Positions 51,101-63,272 of a stretch of 64,000 nucleotides of DNA are shown here, piece after piece; positions within the stretch are counted from its first letter, which is position 1, and each line of letters starts with the position of its first letter. The translations under genes were made by a program, and so were the position numbers. The stretch is from Phlebiopsis flavidoalba. Taxonomy: Eukaryota; Basidiomycota; Agaricomycetes; Polyporales; Phanerochaetaceae. The stretch spans positions 248,001 through 312,000 of the forward strand of contig JAOCPU010000026.1 in NCBI GenBank assembly GCA_035772785.1, given 5' to 3'. Below the pieces are notes generated by a model. That model saw only the letters and a program-made list of their open reading frames with translations. It made no database searches and was not told where the DNA came from.

Positions 51101-53355
51101 CTGATCAAAGCCTTTCGACTTCAGCCATTCGATGACTTCCTCGAGCGTCCACTCTGAAGGATGCGAAGTTGGCTTCTTGTAGTCCGAGCTCCCTGGTGTG
51201 CTGAGCTCTTGCTGAGGAGTGGCCCCACCTGCTGTTTTGAATGACAGCGTGGTGGCAGGTGTCAAAGCTTGTTGGATTCCGCTTTGACTGCCAAATCCGA
51301 TAGATCCAGTGGCCGAGGACGCCGACGGGGATGGCATAGGCAGGCCGGGAGAGGGTATCGACCGACCAGGAGAGGGCGCTGTAGATCTCGATAGGAAAGG
51401 GGTAGGTGGTTCATGAATCCTAATCGCAGAAGGAGTAGGACGACCACTCCCGTTCGCGAGTGGTAGCAGCGCGAAATTGATGCGGGAGCGATTGCAGCTG
51501 CAGGCACGGGAAGACATAGGGGCAGGTCAGCGTCGCTATAGTCTCTGGCGAACAGGGCTGAGAGGTTTAAGCTGTCCAGGCATACTGGTTTCTTCGGTGG
51601 GGGTTCCTCGATCACCTCTGGCAATGGCTCGGGTATGGCAGCGGTGACAGGGATGGAAGGGACTGGAATAACTGGAGAAGCCGCAGGAGGAATAGGCGTA
51701 GGCATGGCGTGGGTATGTCGCCGCGGTGCTTCGAGGATAGCTCGACGGATCAGCGTGAGTTGGTGAAAAGGCATTTCGGGGAAGTGAGAACGGTCAGCAG
51801 TAGCACGAAACCAAAAATTCCCGTACGACTTCGTCTTTCATTTATCGGCAGGAGCTATGAGAAACACGTGTCGGAGATGGCACAATGAAGTCTTCCGAGG
51901 GTTCGATATGCACGCGTCTCGTTCTCCGCGGTTGTGACAGTTGTGTCAATGGCGGTGTCAACGCAGCAGAGGAAAAGCGAGGGTATAACCGTTGCATTGC
52001 GATCCGCGTTGGCGCCGGTTCTGTCTCAGAGGTAGTAGTTGTCTCGGCACAGGCACCTCTGGATCTTCTGCAGGCCTCATCCTCTTCAGGTATATGCGGG
52101 TACTGGGATGAGAACCCTCTGTTCTGGAGAGGCACCTCCACTGCGACCCGAACCTCGGAGTGAAACGATGTGTATCATCTTCGTCTTCACTCTCATGCAC
52201 TGACTTCGAAGTCAATCGGAGGGTGAGTTACTTCTGAGCGGTGGTAGCAGCAGGCAGTGAACTCGTAGCTTTCGCGGGCTTTGTCGCTCCTCGTTCCGGT
52301 TTGCTGTGCGACACGCGCCGCCAGCCTTTGCCCGCGCATTACGGTGCCAGTCAGTGCCAGTTTCGTCTTCAGATTCACGTCCGCCCTGCGGTCTCTGTGT
52401 CCCGGTCAGTATAGTCCCGTTGTGAGCTGGCGTAAGTAAGCTGGCGGTGTCTCCCCCGGTACGACTCGAGCTGCTCAATTCGCACAGTCTGGACGTCGGT
52501 CAAGTTGCTGCATAGTCCTCTCAGCCTTGACTGAGTGTGCGTTCCCGCTCGTCATGAGATCCATTTGGTGAGTTTTGCTGGAAAGGCTCTTCATTGGGTG
52601 GTTCTGAAGCTGGGCTGGCTTCGAGGGAAGCGTCACACTGGGTAAATTGACAGGTTCTGCGCGGGGGAAGGGGCGGGTGGCTTGGACGAGGTATAACTCT
52701 GTGGGAAAAGGCCCCTATCTGCCTCTGGTTTTTTCGCCCCTGTAAATTGCAGCACAGTGTGAGCGAAATGTATCTCCAGAGCATTCAATCGCTCAAAGGC
52801 TGTGGAAGAGGAAACATTCTGATACAGACGTCCGTGAGGTATAGCCGTTCTGCCAGACACTTGCGACACACGTGTGCTGCACGACAGACATGCGCTCCTA
52901 TACTTATACGTTTTGAAGACACGAACATAGCCCGAATTAGGACGTAAGAAATCACGCATAATAGGACTGCGTGCGCGAGTGGCTGATGCACGCTTGGCGA
53001 TAGTACGGGTGGTGCTTGGAAGCCGTGAACCTTCTGCCTTGTGCAATGGGTGCATAAGACCAGCTGCATTGCCGATAATAAGGAGTTAATCCTCTGGGGG
53101 CCCTCTCTGCCTCTCCAGCCGGTGTACGGGTATAAGTGCGCCGTGGTAATAATGTCTTGGAGCAATCGAGGTGCCCACTGCCCAGGACCCCACAAAACCA
53201 GTCAGAAGAAAAAAAAACATAATAGCTCACCTGCCCCCATCCATCCTGATACAAGTCATCCTTCTCTATGACTTCGATCTTGTCTCCGGCCTTGAATGGT
53301 ACCTCGTCCGGATTCTCGGGACGAAGTCGTGCAGCGCGTAGACGTATTCCGGCAT
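48174..53355 (-). CDS. SH3-SAM-PH-CH multidomain polarity protein (Boi1/Boi2-like)
   Basis: This is a probable scaffold for cell polarity and membrane traffic at sites of growth, as for yeast Boi1/Boi2. The ATG at 53355 opens the SH3 domain MPEYVYALHDF, then PFKAGDKIEVIEKDDLYQDG and WGQ. It continues after an unusually long intron (about 53230 to 52753) with GLFPQSYTSSKPPAPSP. A Pro/Ser-rich linker follows. The SAM domain lies at about 51170-50870 (WTLEEVIEWLKSKGFDQGVC, ITGDVLLELDANVLKTEFGI). Low-complexity serine-rich sequence spans 50900-49850. The PH domain runs 49500-49090 (NGWMRKKNDQFNSWKMRYFV, LKGPHLYILKS, KIKGYINIVGYRVV-like, FRLIHDSDKTHFFSHDEQLV, REWMKALMKAT). A calponin-homology-type domain (IEWANTHLPDNLKITDPSGS, LCGGLALLRLAEDI, ALKNWEEKRKAI) ends at PVAYFGN and TAG 48174. 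An upstream exon is possible because an AG precedes the ATG. Confidence 0.83.
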
Positions 53356-54679
53356 AGCTGTTTTGCGTGATTAGGGAAAAGGCTAGACATACAAGTATCA
53401 GTACGAGAGCCTAAGGCACTCTGTGGAATGTGGTTATAATTGGGGGGACGATGGAGGGAGGAACTCGGTCCTGCGTGAGATGCTGCCGCTACGCCATACG
53501 CATGAGCGTGGGAATCGTTCCTAATCAGGAGCTCCCGACAAGCGACGTCCCTCTGGTTGCCATGTTCACAGCGATTACCTGACATTGTCTGCTGCACTTA
53601 CCCACCTACAGTATATATTTCAATATACGCGGTTTCACGCAAAATGCAACACCGTACTCGACGCACTGGAACAAACGAATGTTCAGTCCCTCACTACAAC
53701 TGTCGGACAAAGTCAATGACTTGTTTTTCACAAGGCGCATCATCAGAAATCTGAAGTGGGCGGGAGCGTTGCACTCGTGAACCTGAAGCTACTCGGGCGG
53801 GCTACGTGTTTTTCTGTCTCTCTCTTCCACCATAGACTCTCTGAGGGATTCTTACTGAGATAGTCTCGGTGCTTGCTATGACTTACTCGTGGGTTTTTGC
53901 CTCGTACCTGTCTCCATACTTTACAGCGTACTCCTCCCGCCCGTTTATGCAGTAGAGACAATTATCGATCGATACTCCGTAAGACTTGACTGCGTTTGTT
54001 TCTTACGTGTTGCTCATTTCACCATTACAAATTTTCCTAGAACTGACGTCGTCCAATGTCAAACAGTCTTCATCACTTGGCAAGGGGGTGAGCGTACGTC
54101 TCACCATTTAGTACATCCCTTTTTCCAAATAATGACGCGTTTTTTTTTTTTCAATAGCCCGCATACGCTCTTGGTGAGATGAAACGCTTTAGCTCCTAGC
54201 ATCGATGACTGACAACCATAGTTTTTTCAGGAGGCGGGGGAAGTGTCTATGGTCCCAGAAGATGATAGGTCTCTAATAACCACCCCTCAGAATCTATGAT
54301 AGCAAGACGAACCTACTTGGATCGTCGAAACAACGAATCGTACCTCAAAGAGAGGAGGGAGGGAGGAATATTTGTGGATGGCTGATGTAGACCCATCGTA
54401 CAGTGCGTCGTCATACCTCTAGCTTCGGTGATGCTGCTCACCCTTACTCTGTGAAAAAAGAGCTTACTGATGGGCGACTCCGACGGACAGATCCTTTAAC
54501 GTTAATCCTCCAAAAGCGATGATCCTCAGATGGTCAAATCAGATCCATTTCAATGTAACAGCTGCTCGTATGTTCTAGCTTCATACTAAAAAGCGTGGCG
54601 TGTCATTGACGGCTATCTCAGATCGGGCAATTGTGCTCCGATGTCGAGTACCAAGGGCTTAGCACCCATCTCTAACCCG
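53356..54679. other. Intergenic, no gene seen
   Basis: About 1.3 kb holding the promoter of the minus-strand SH3-SAM-PH gene and probably the 5' part of the membrane-protein gene to the right. A T11 tract lies near 54142. Confidence 0.35.
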
Positions 54680-55434
54680 TAAATCAGCTTTCAACTACCT
54701 CAGCGAGCATTCCGCCAACGACGTCTTCCACATCAACCTCTGCTCCTGCTATGTCTGCTTCAACAGATGCAACGACTCCAGACAAACCGCCATTTCCACC
54801 AATGCAGGGCCTGATAGCCGGAGTAACAATCGGAGGTGTCATTCTACTCCTGCTGCTGACACACTTTTCCTATTTTTGGTTTTTGGAGAAGGCGTACCGG
54901 TATTTTCAAAAGGTGAGCATGACGTTTCAACATATTTCGTAGGTTCCAAAAGTCTAATCCACCCACAAGACTTCTCTGTCAGTCCGCTCGTGACCGTGAA
55001 GCGTCTCGCCCGAGTCGCTCGCGTCGGTGCACGAGACTAAGGAAGCCCTTACACACCAGCCGCGAACACCGTACAGCCAGAAATCGCGTCCTTCTCGTGT
55101 TGCAGAATGAAGTTCCCCCCGCCTCCGCCTCCGCCGCAGCGTCCTTCCCCTCATTGTCCGCAACAAACTTGGTCATCGACAACACCGACTCAGAGGTAGA
55201 AACACCCATACCACTCAAGCCTTCCGGCCCCCGTCGATTGGAAAGGGACGAACCAGAAGAGCAGACGTTCCATCACAGCCAGCCGATTTCCTGCAGCGTA
55301 CCCGACAACGAATCGAGGCCTAGACCTCAGGCAGGCGGCGAGAAGAGGACGCTGGCGTGCGCCTGGACGTCACCGACTTCGAAGACGATCCGGATGATTC
55401 GGCCACCCTGCCACCCGCATATCTAAAACGATGA
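54680..55434 (+). CDS. Ser/Thr-rich single-pass membrane protein
   Basis: From an AG acceptor near 54690 the frame reads Ser/Thr/Pro-rich sequence (LSTTSASIPPTTSSTSTSAP), continues through the ATG at 54751, then DKPPFPPMQG. One strong hydrophobic helix follows (LIAGVTIGGVILLLLLTHFS, YFWFLEKAY), and a GTGAGC intron. The cytosolic part contains VSPESLASVHETKEALTHQP, NLVIDNTDSEVETPIPLKPS, and an acidic end DFEDDPDDSATLPPAYLKR with TGA at 55432-55434. The plan (glycosylatable Ser/Thr stalk, one helix, acidic tail) resembles fungal cell-wall sensor proteins of the Mid2/Wsc kind, but no cysteine-rich WSC module is visible, so the role is a guess. The 5' end lies upstream and is undefined. Confidence 0.6.
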
Positions 55435-55728
55435 TTCGGCAACTCTTCGAGTGTACCCGCTAGCATCATACTACTCCCTGGAACGAGCAGAGGCCATGAG
55501 CTCCGCAGCATCATACAGACTCCTCCCGGCATAGTAGTGTCGGGGTTCACTTCCCTTTGAATATCACTCCTTTCGCGTTTCCCCTAGGCCTGGGCGTGTT
55601 TGCATATAGAATACTGGAAATTAATGGATCACATCACAGCGAGAGAAGTTTCATCGTAACACACAGCAACAGTCCCTTATAGAACACTATACAAACTACA
55701 ATACTCAATTCATGATGCGTACTCAGTG
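55435..55728. other. Convergent intergenic region
   Basis: About 290 bases between the stop codons of the membrane-protein gene and NUP188. AT-rich; nothing else was found. Confidence 0.4.
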
Positions 55729-58700
55729 TTAACAAACTGCAACAGAGACCTGGGTAAAGGTCGAAATAGCGATCCTCGTTTTGATTATAGTATCCAAAAT
55801 CGCGTGTGTTGTTCTATCCTGCGTTTTGTGCTCTCCTTTGCCACAATCGGTTTCGCTCTCGTCCAACAACGTCTGCAAAATCCGCGGCCATCTCGCCCGT
55901 CATGCCTCTGCGAAGCCGCTCCGCCATCGTGCAGGTGGTGACTGCCGCCAGTGGCGCCCTGCGGTCCTTCTCCGGTTTGCGCCATCCTTGTCCTCCATTT
56001 CTGTATCGCCCGTTCCCCGCTTCAGGTCGAACTCGGGCTTCGTGTGCGCGAGCCACATCGCGAGCTGCGTGATCCGCGTAGAAAAGCACAGCCTCAAAGT
56101 TTCGCGCGTCGCGATGATGCTGTCGCGGACGTCGAGGGTCTTTTCGGCTCCCCGTGCTGGTGTGATGCTCTGCAGTGAGGGGGCCGGGTCGACGAGGTGC
56201 TTGATCACGTCCAACGAGCAGTTGCCCAGTTCAAGCAAGGGTGCCAATTGAAATTGGCTCTCCCAGGACAACTTTGGCGTGCTAAATGAAGTCGCTTGAG
56301 TCTTGTACTTGAGATCAGAGATGGAGTACTTACCGGGACGATAAAAGCTTGGTCTGTGCGGCCAATCATCTGGCTCCCAATTAACCACACTTTCTGCCTT
56401 GCTCGTGTTGACCAACGTTGACTATGACTGAGCCAGACACTGTGAACGAGCCTGTGCACAAGGCGAGCAAGGAAAGGTTCGCGTTGAGCGAGGTCGGGCC
56501 ACTGTCTGAAGAAGCGCTCTACGAGACACTCGAGGCCGACCAGTGTGCTGCTTTCGTGGCTGTTGCGAGACGTTCGTCCACGGTGACGGTTTCAACACGG
56601 GCTTAGCGAGGTGGTTGTGGTGTGTCAAGAGCGTAGCTTGATCCTGATTGCATACAAGTAGGAGGGGCTTCCACAGGGGGGGGTGGGGAAGGTGAAGGAC
56701 ATGTGAGTGCTCGTTTGACAAGCTTCGGTCGTTCCCACGCCGTGGCCTTCGACACTGCACGAAATTCATTGCGTAGAAGATGATTAGTGACCCAGTGATC
56801 TGGCATCAAACTCTCTTCCAATAGAGGGTGTTGGATCAGTGAGAGATCGCCGATGGTCCATGACAGCGCCCGATGTATCTGGTCGACCGTTTAAAGCGCG
56901 GAACAAAGCCTATCCCCAGGCCTCAGCGACGATAGTAGTGCCCGTTGGTTACACGAATGGCCCATAATTGTTGCCCGCCAACAGTGGAGAGCATAGAGCA
57001 GTACGCACTCTATGCACAGTGGCTACGTCGTTCACCAGGAAGCTCAGGAGGACATACGTCGACTGAAGCCATTTTTGATGATTGGGCTGATAGCTGTTCT
57101 CAACAAATAATAAAACGATCGTTACTTATCAACAATGGGATATGGAAATGACCTCATACCTACAAACAAAGCAAAGCGAAGACAACTCAACTGAAGAAGG
57201 CAAAAACAAAAGAACTGAACACAAAAATAACAAAAAGTACAAAAAAAACTCTACTGACAAACGGCATAGCACCCCAACAAACACAAAAAAACAAAAACTC
57301 AAGCAGAACACGTAGAAAAAATCAGCCAAACTCTACATGATACACATAAACTAATATCTTCACATCATACCGAACGTCAAATTTTAAAAATACTGGGGTG
57401 TTGAAACAAACTGGTAAGGCGGCCAGGATACTCCTCGCTCGCTAGTCTTTCTGCCGCTGACGGGATACTTGCTAGTGCGAGGTGGAGGTCAGGACATGTG
57501 GGGGCATATAAAGGCTGCTTGCGATATCTGAGTAGAGCGACATCAGATGAGCTAGCGATGTCCAGTTGGGTGAATAGTTGGAGGCTGGTACCCGGATGAC
57601 ATCCGTCTCTTGGCACCGTTGTCAGCCACACAACGTAGTCGATGGGGGTAAGGGCAGGAGCGGGTACACTGCTCGAAGACCGCCACAAGCTGTTCCATGT
57701 TCTTGGGTCGAGATCGAGGCGTCCAGACGCATCCGTGCAGAGTCGAAGGAAATGCGCAGCGCGTCACGATGACAAGCTCTAAAGCGGCGTCACCACGGTG
57801 TAGCTGGATTGTGTTAGGCGTTGGTCGGCGTTCAGTGTCTTCGCTCCTTCCTTATCAGACTACGGCTATCCGCGCGCAGTAATACAATACTTGCAGGAGC
57901 GGTCGGTGGAAAGGTACGGTAGATTGGCCAAGGAAGGACCTGACAGGAGGTTGTGCGTCGTTTTGGATGATTCCGCGCAGATTTCGCATCAAGATGACGA
58001 AGGGTTCAATTTCCTCTTTCTTGTCTCCTTGTGAGAACCAAGTGACCTCAAGCAGCGAGAGTAGAAGAGACAGCCGGGCGTGATGGATGGTCGACATCAT
58101 ACCGCCAGAGCGGGATTCCATAGCAATGTCCGTCGTGATATTTGATGCCAGAGTCATGAATGTGCGCCTCACAACCGCATCCCCGCGCAGGAATGGCACC
58201 ACCTGCAGGAGGAGATGTTGCCATGATTCGGTTAGAGTCGTTTGCGCCTGGGCCAGCGAGAGGTTGAGATTATTGATGACAGCTTTCTGAAGATGTCAGT
58301 CAACTTGCTCCGGTAATGAGTCGGCGAATGGCTGCAGGCGGTGCTGGAGGAGGACGGAAGAGAAAGTGAATTCGTCGCCAAAGCTTCGCTCGACTAGGGG
58401 CTCTTGGAGTTGAAGGGTGGTCGAGATTCATCGCAGGGAAATACGTCTGGGCTCGTTCGAGTAGTTCGTCGTACAATGTCGGATCATAAGCTCTGGAAGC
58501 TGCTTCTCCTATGAGCTCCTCGATTTGTTCTGCAACCTTGAATATGCTCTGTATCGAATTGTAGCTCTGCGGTTTCGTAGCCGCGCTCTTATCACCGGTG
58601 GCTGGCAGCGACATGCGAATGTCGAGGGCAATGATGTGGAGTGCATGAGCTTTGACCATGGTGCGATAGGCGGGTGAGACGAGACAGCTTCATGCATAAA

Positions 58701-61700
58701 TCGGAATGTTGGACACCGTCAATGATACATGACCTGCTCGGTTCTGTAATCCGGAGTAGGACCCAGTTCCTCCTTGATGATGGAAGCAAGATGATCGAAA
58801 AAGGCAGCATTCTTTGCGGATGGTTGTTCCAATGAAGTCTTGTGATCATGAGCATGTTTCCCACCACCCACATCGAGGAAACGTAAGAGGACGCTAGGAG
58901 TTGAGGGTTGAGCTCCCAAGAGCTCTTTCCATTGTTCAAGCATGGTAGAAGCAACCCACAAGAGCGCTTGGTGACTTTGAGTTGTTCCCGTTGGTTGGCT
59001 TTCTCTTTACCCGTTGAGGATCGACGGGCGGAAATGTCACTCTGACAAAGAGACCCGCAAGAGCTGGCTCCTTGTCCATGGCGAGGGTGATAAAGTTCCA
59101 TACAGCGTTTCGGAGTAGCGCAGGCGTCGTAGAGGATGCAGTACGATCCGCACAAGTGAAGCGACGGTACGCTTCTGGATCTGAGAGGAAGCGATGATGT
59201 CAGGAGACTGACCCGTCATCGCAGACCAGTGATGAGGCAAGTGCGAAGAGGACCTCCATCGCTTCAACGGGCTCGACGATCAGGCCCATCTCTCCGTTCC
59301 TATGGCATAAGCATGCCAGCGCTTCGAGGGATCCAGTTTGGAAGAGGAGAAATGGGTCGGCGGAGCTGATTGTGCCTGGTGACGCGAGTGCATAGCGCTT
59401 TGCTCGAGTAGACACGATTTGGAAGGAAGCAATCTTTGTTTTTTTGGCGTGGAGAAGGATTCGAACCATGAGTAGATGCGACTCCAGCATGTAGATCATT
59501 CTCCGGGCATCGCCGTACCGCCGTGACGAGTATAGCATGGTGAGGACGCGCTAGAGGTGTTGAGTGAGGTGATGACAGGGTTGACAGCAGAGGGAGTTGC
59601 GCGAGTAATGAGAGCTTCGAATACGGCCTGGCTGAGAGCGGCGAATGGAGCGTCCTTCAATGTAGGGGGTGAATGTTTCAGGATGTCTGTGTAGAACCTA
59701 GAGACCCTGCGTCCAATCTCGAATCGGTCACCAAGTTGCGTGTACTTCCATCTACATGCTCGACCAGATCTCGGAATGAATGAAAACGCGCGGCAACGCA
59801 TTAGCACTTCCTCCTTGACCTGCTGCAACCGTGGACTTTCTTGGAGAACTGAGAGCACTGACGAGATTGCTTCCGTTGAATAGTTGCCGAACGAGGTGGA
59901 GAAGCGCCAATGTCATGGGTTATTGGCCAGTAAGTGCGCTCCGATGCGATTACGGCAGAGGTTTGAAATAACAGCTTAGGTGAAACTATACGCAGCCTCC
60001 GAGCCCAAAACAACGACGACGTCGACCGGATGCAGCATGTACGAGCCATATACACGGTTGGAAGTAATTAGGCACAGAGCCAGCAATGCAGCCCAGCACA
60101 AGTTATGGAACGATGTGTGATTGAGTCGCCTCCGCGAAACAAGGAGGAGTTATTGTTTCTGCGCCGACGATCGCGACAGTGCCTCTTCTAGGATCATGGT
60201 TGTAAGTTGCACCAGGTCCGGAGCTTGGGTCTCCAGCATCGAGTGCGACTACTACTGGAGCGCCGGACTCGAGGGAGTTCCAACAGCTTGCTCAGCGAGC
60301 TCTGGCTGGTCCTGTATGACACTTCGCACAAGGTCGAGTGCGTTCCGTTACGAGTCCGTCGTCTCCTGTCTGATCCATTTCCACTCCGATGTCTTCCAGT
60401 CTGAGAGCAGGCGCAGATTGTGTCGTCCTCTTCCCGAATGAGACATCGTGGTGTGATGGGCCAGCCGCCGCTCGCCTTCGGTCCACGTAGTCAGCCAGTA
60501 CCTCCAACAGGACCTTCCACCCCGAGTGTTCATGCTGCCAAGATAACCACTACGAAGTCACCACCATCTCCATTGAGTAGACGGCCAATAGATTTTTGAG
60601 GTAGTGTTGATCCTCTTCTGGTAGTCTGATTGGCAGGACATTGGTGTAGGTGAGGCCTTGTGGAGACGGAGGACGATATCATGCGCTCTGGGAGCTTCTC
60701 AAAGAGTGCAGAAGAGCCTGTGCATGAGGATGCAGGAATGACGTGCGTAAATGACGGAAGTTTGTCGAGGAAGTGGAAGAGTCGTGTTGGGCACAAAGTA
60801 TCCGATCTCCTTGAGTGAGCTCCTCCGCCTCGGTTGGTTTGTGATTGACCGTAGACAATGGATCTGTGTCGAGGAAGCCAGAAGCTGTCATAGCTCGGAG
60901 TAGACGGATGAGGGGCCATGCTTTGTACCGGGAACCGTGACCTTGCAACGTCGAGTATCGCTTTGCGAGCTGAGCCATGGTACAGTCTGACTGCCACCAA
61001 AATTGACGACATCACTTTACACATACCCGCCACAGATTGATCTTTCGCTACGAACAAACAGAGCAATCCAGACTTCAGTAAATGCGTCGAAGTCCGGTAT
61101 CAGCTCGATGGGAATAAGCTCGACAATTGCGATAATAAGACCTATGAGATTTCTAGTTAGGGGAGGTTGAGTGGGGGAGCGGCTTGTACATACCTTTGAG
61201 GACCAGAGCGGTACGCAACGGCGTTGGGATCGGTGATTGACGAGCCAGTGCGCCCAGGCGGTCGATGTCACAAAGATGGGAGTGGGAGTTCGTCAGGAGA
61301 GTGATCATGAGTGTAAACAGCCGGCCTCAGGACTGAGGGCGGCTCTAGACATGAGCGTGTGCGCAGGATCTCGGCCCCTAGCGTACGAGCGGTCCAATGG
61401 TGGCACAACAATCTCGAAGAAACTGCTGTACGATGTCGGAAGCTCCTTGAGGCTCGTACATTCTTCCACGAGTCGGGAGAGGACACAAGGCCCATGCGAT
61501 ATATTGGCACGCAAATTGGCTATCGGCATGTGAGATGACGATCTCGTGTATTCGCTGTAGTGACGTCGGGGAAGACCAGTATATCTCCTTGTCCTCGAGG
61601 ATCATCCGAGACCTCGAGACCTCCAGGCTCGGCAACTCTCTCCAGTTCGAGTACTTCGACCGTGATGAGTATCCACAATGCGGCGCTATCCTGCTGCAAC

Positions 61701-62601
61701 TGCGCTCCCTCCTCATCCAGGAGCATTGTAGAGTTCTGTTGCGTGGAGCCAAGATTCGTGTTGTAGGCCGTCGTTCGTATATACGGGCTACCATCGGTCC
61801 GTTACAGGACGCGTAGTCCCACATCGTCCAGAAGAGTACTTCCAAGATGACGAGCTGCTCTTTCACGTTTTGCTTCGCCCACTCGAACGGCTTTCTCTTG
61901 GGGGTCTGCGTCAAAGGCAGATGGCACTCGTGCTTCAGTCTTCCGCACATACGCTGCGCAATGACCCTTGTGAAGCTGAGTTAGCGAAAGCTCGTCCGTC
62001 GGGAATGATTTCGGGGAGGATCGGGTTGCGGCTAACGTCGCTGATCGGCTCTGCGCCACCAGCGTCGCTCGGAAGAGAGGTATGAGGATGCGGCAGGCGA
62101 ATAGTCGTTCGGTAAAATAGTAGAAAGGGGTGGTATAGCATCGAGGAGTTCTTCTATGTAAAGATTGTCGTCGCGTCCGGCACCAGCCCCCCAGTAGTGT
62201 CTGGAAGGCCTTCATTGTAGAGGAAATGAACGGAGCAGGGTCCAACGCCCTCGACCTCGTCAATTTCGAATCGTCTGCTAATAGCGAAGACAAACTCCTT
62301 GTGCCGCGTCCTCCACTCGTATCGTGACCCCGTCAGGCAGCTTCACCGATCCTGAGGTCAACTCTCTTCTTGGACGCGTCGTTCGGCTCTCCGAATGGTC
62401 GAGCGACATTGGTTAGTTGTTGTGCGCGTGGCCGGAGGTAGTCCGTAATCTGCTCGATGGTTGTACCGTCTAGTTGCCCAGAAAGTAAGCCATGTAGCTG
62501 CTGGTATGTTCTACAATGGAGGTCAGAGCAAAATTGGAGCTCAAGTGGAAGACATACACGTCTATTAGGTTAGAGCGTTTCGAGGTCTCTCCTCCAGACA
62601 T
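55729..62601 (-). CDS. NUP188: Nucleoporin NUP188 (inner-ring nuclear pore subunit), frameshifted
   Basis: This is a giant alpha-solenoid of the nuclear-pore inner ring. The ATG at 62601 gives MSGGETSKRSNLID, then TYQQLHGLLSGQLDGTTIEQ and ITDYLRPRAQQLTNVARPFG (about 62450). PFYYFTERLFACRILIPLFR follows (about 62100). WAKQNVKEQLVILEVLFWTM with WDYA (about 61850) resembles the conserved REQLVLLEVLFW block of NUP188. Further segments are IYWSSPTSLQRIHEIVISHA (about 61560), LQGHGSRYKAWPLIRLLRAM (about 60930), YTQLGDRFEIGRRVSRFYTD with ILKHSPP (about 59720), MVKAHALHIIALDIRMSLPA (about 58650), and VVPFLRGDAVVRRTFMTLAS (about 58190). C-terminal segments include WVTNHLLRNEFRAVS (about 56780), QFQLAPLLELGNCSLDVIKH (about 56230) and MTGEMAAD (about 55900), ending TAA at 55729. 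A low-complexity block at 57.0-57.4 kb interrupts it. Frame shifts are frequent. Confidence 0.82.
57100..57360 (+). repeat. A-rich low-complexity block inside the NUP188 locus
   Basis: About 260 bases dominated by A and AC runs on the + strand (T-rich on the coding strand). It is sharply different from the roughly 50% GC flanks and has no coding sense in the NUP188 direction. It is likely an unusually long intron, an insertion, or a boundary between separated coding parts. Confidence 0.55.
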
Positions 62602-63270
62602 CCTTTGACGAGCGTTTCGCCGGGATTGTTTACGTTCAGGTGCAAGGGCTTTGAGCAGCGTTCGAGAGTCTAGCCTACTTCAGAGATAGTAAAAACGGCA
62701 TACGTAAAGGAGCATACTGTTCAGTGTCACGTCGTGGATGTTGTCCAATTGGCAGGGGTCGACGCGCCTGTCGCGGTTGCAGGCACAAGGAGTGGTAAGC
62801 GCCCGTTGCTTCTGCGTTTGGATTATATCGCCAAAATACTGCCACACGGTACCAGTACTACTATCCGTGAGCATCGCCAGTATGAATTCCGACGGTCAGC
62901 GGTCTACCACTCGGGTTGAATCTTACGCAAATTTTGTGTACGGATGAGTCGCCCGGCATGCATCAAGACATTGTAGGAAATTGTCGTCGAAGGCTCCCCG
63001 GCCTCACATCATGGCGAAAAAGACTTACAGTACACCGTCCTGATAGTACTACCCACAACCGATAGTCGACTCATAGTAGCTCTAACTCACAGTAGTCTTT
63101 TCGAATAACTATTGCTTCTACGTGTGTGAAAACGTGGCTATCACGGTCTGGTCCGTCTACAAAACCCCTTTTGCAATAATAATCGATGTTGATACTCTAT
63201 CCCTCAAGACAGCCGTCCCTCTCTCCCAAATCATCTCTACCCTCCCGCGGTCATCAACAAATCAATCTGT
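62602..63270. other. Intergenic upstream of NUP188
   Basis: No gene is supported. It holds the NUP188 promoter and the 3' flank of the next minus-strand gene. Confidence 0.35.
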
Positions 63271-63272
63271 GC

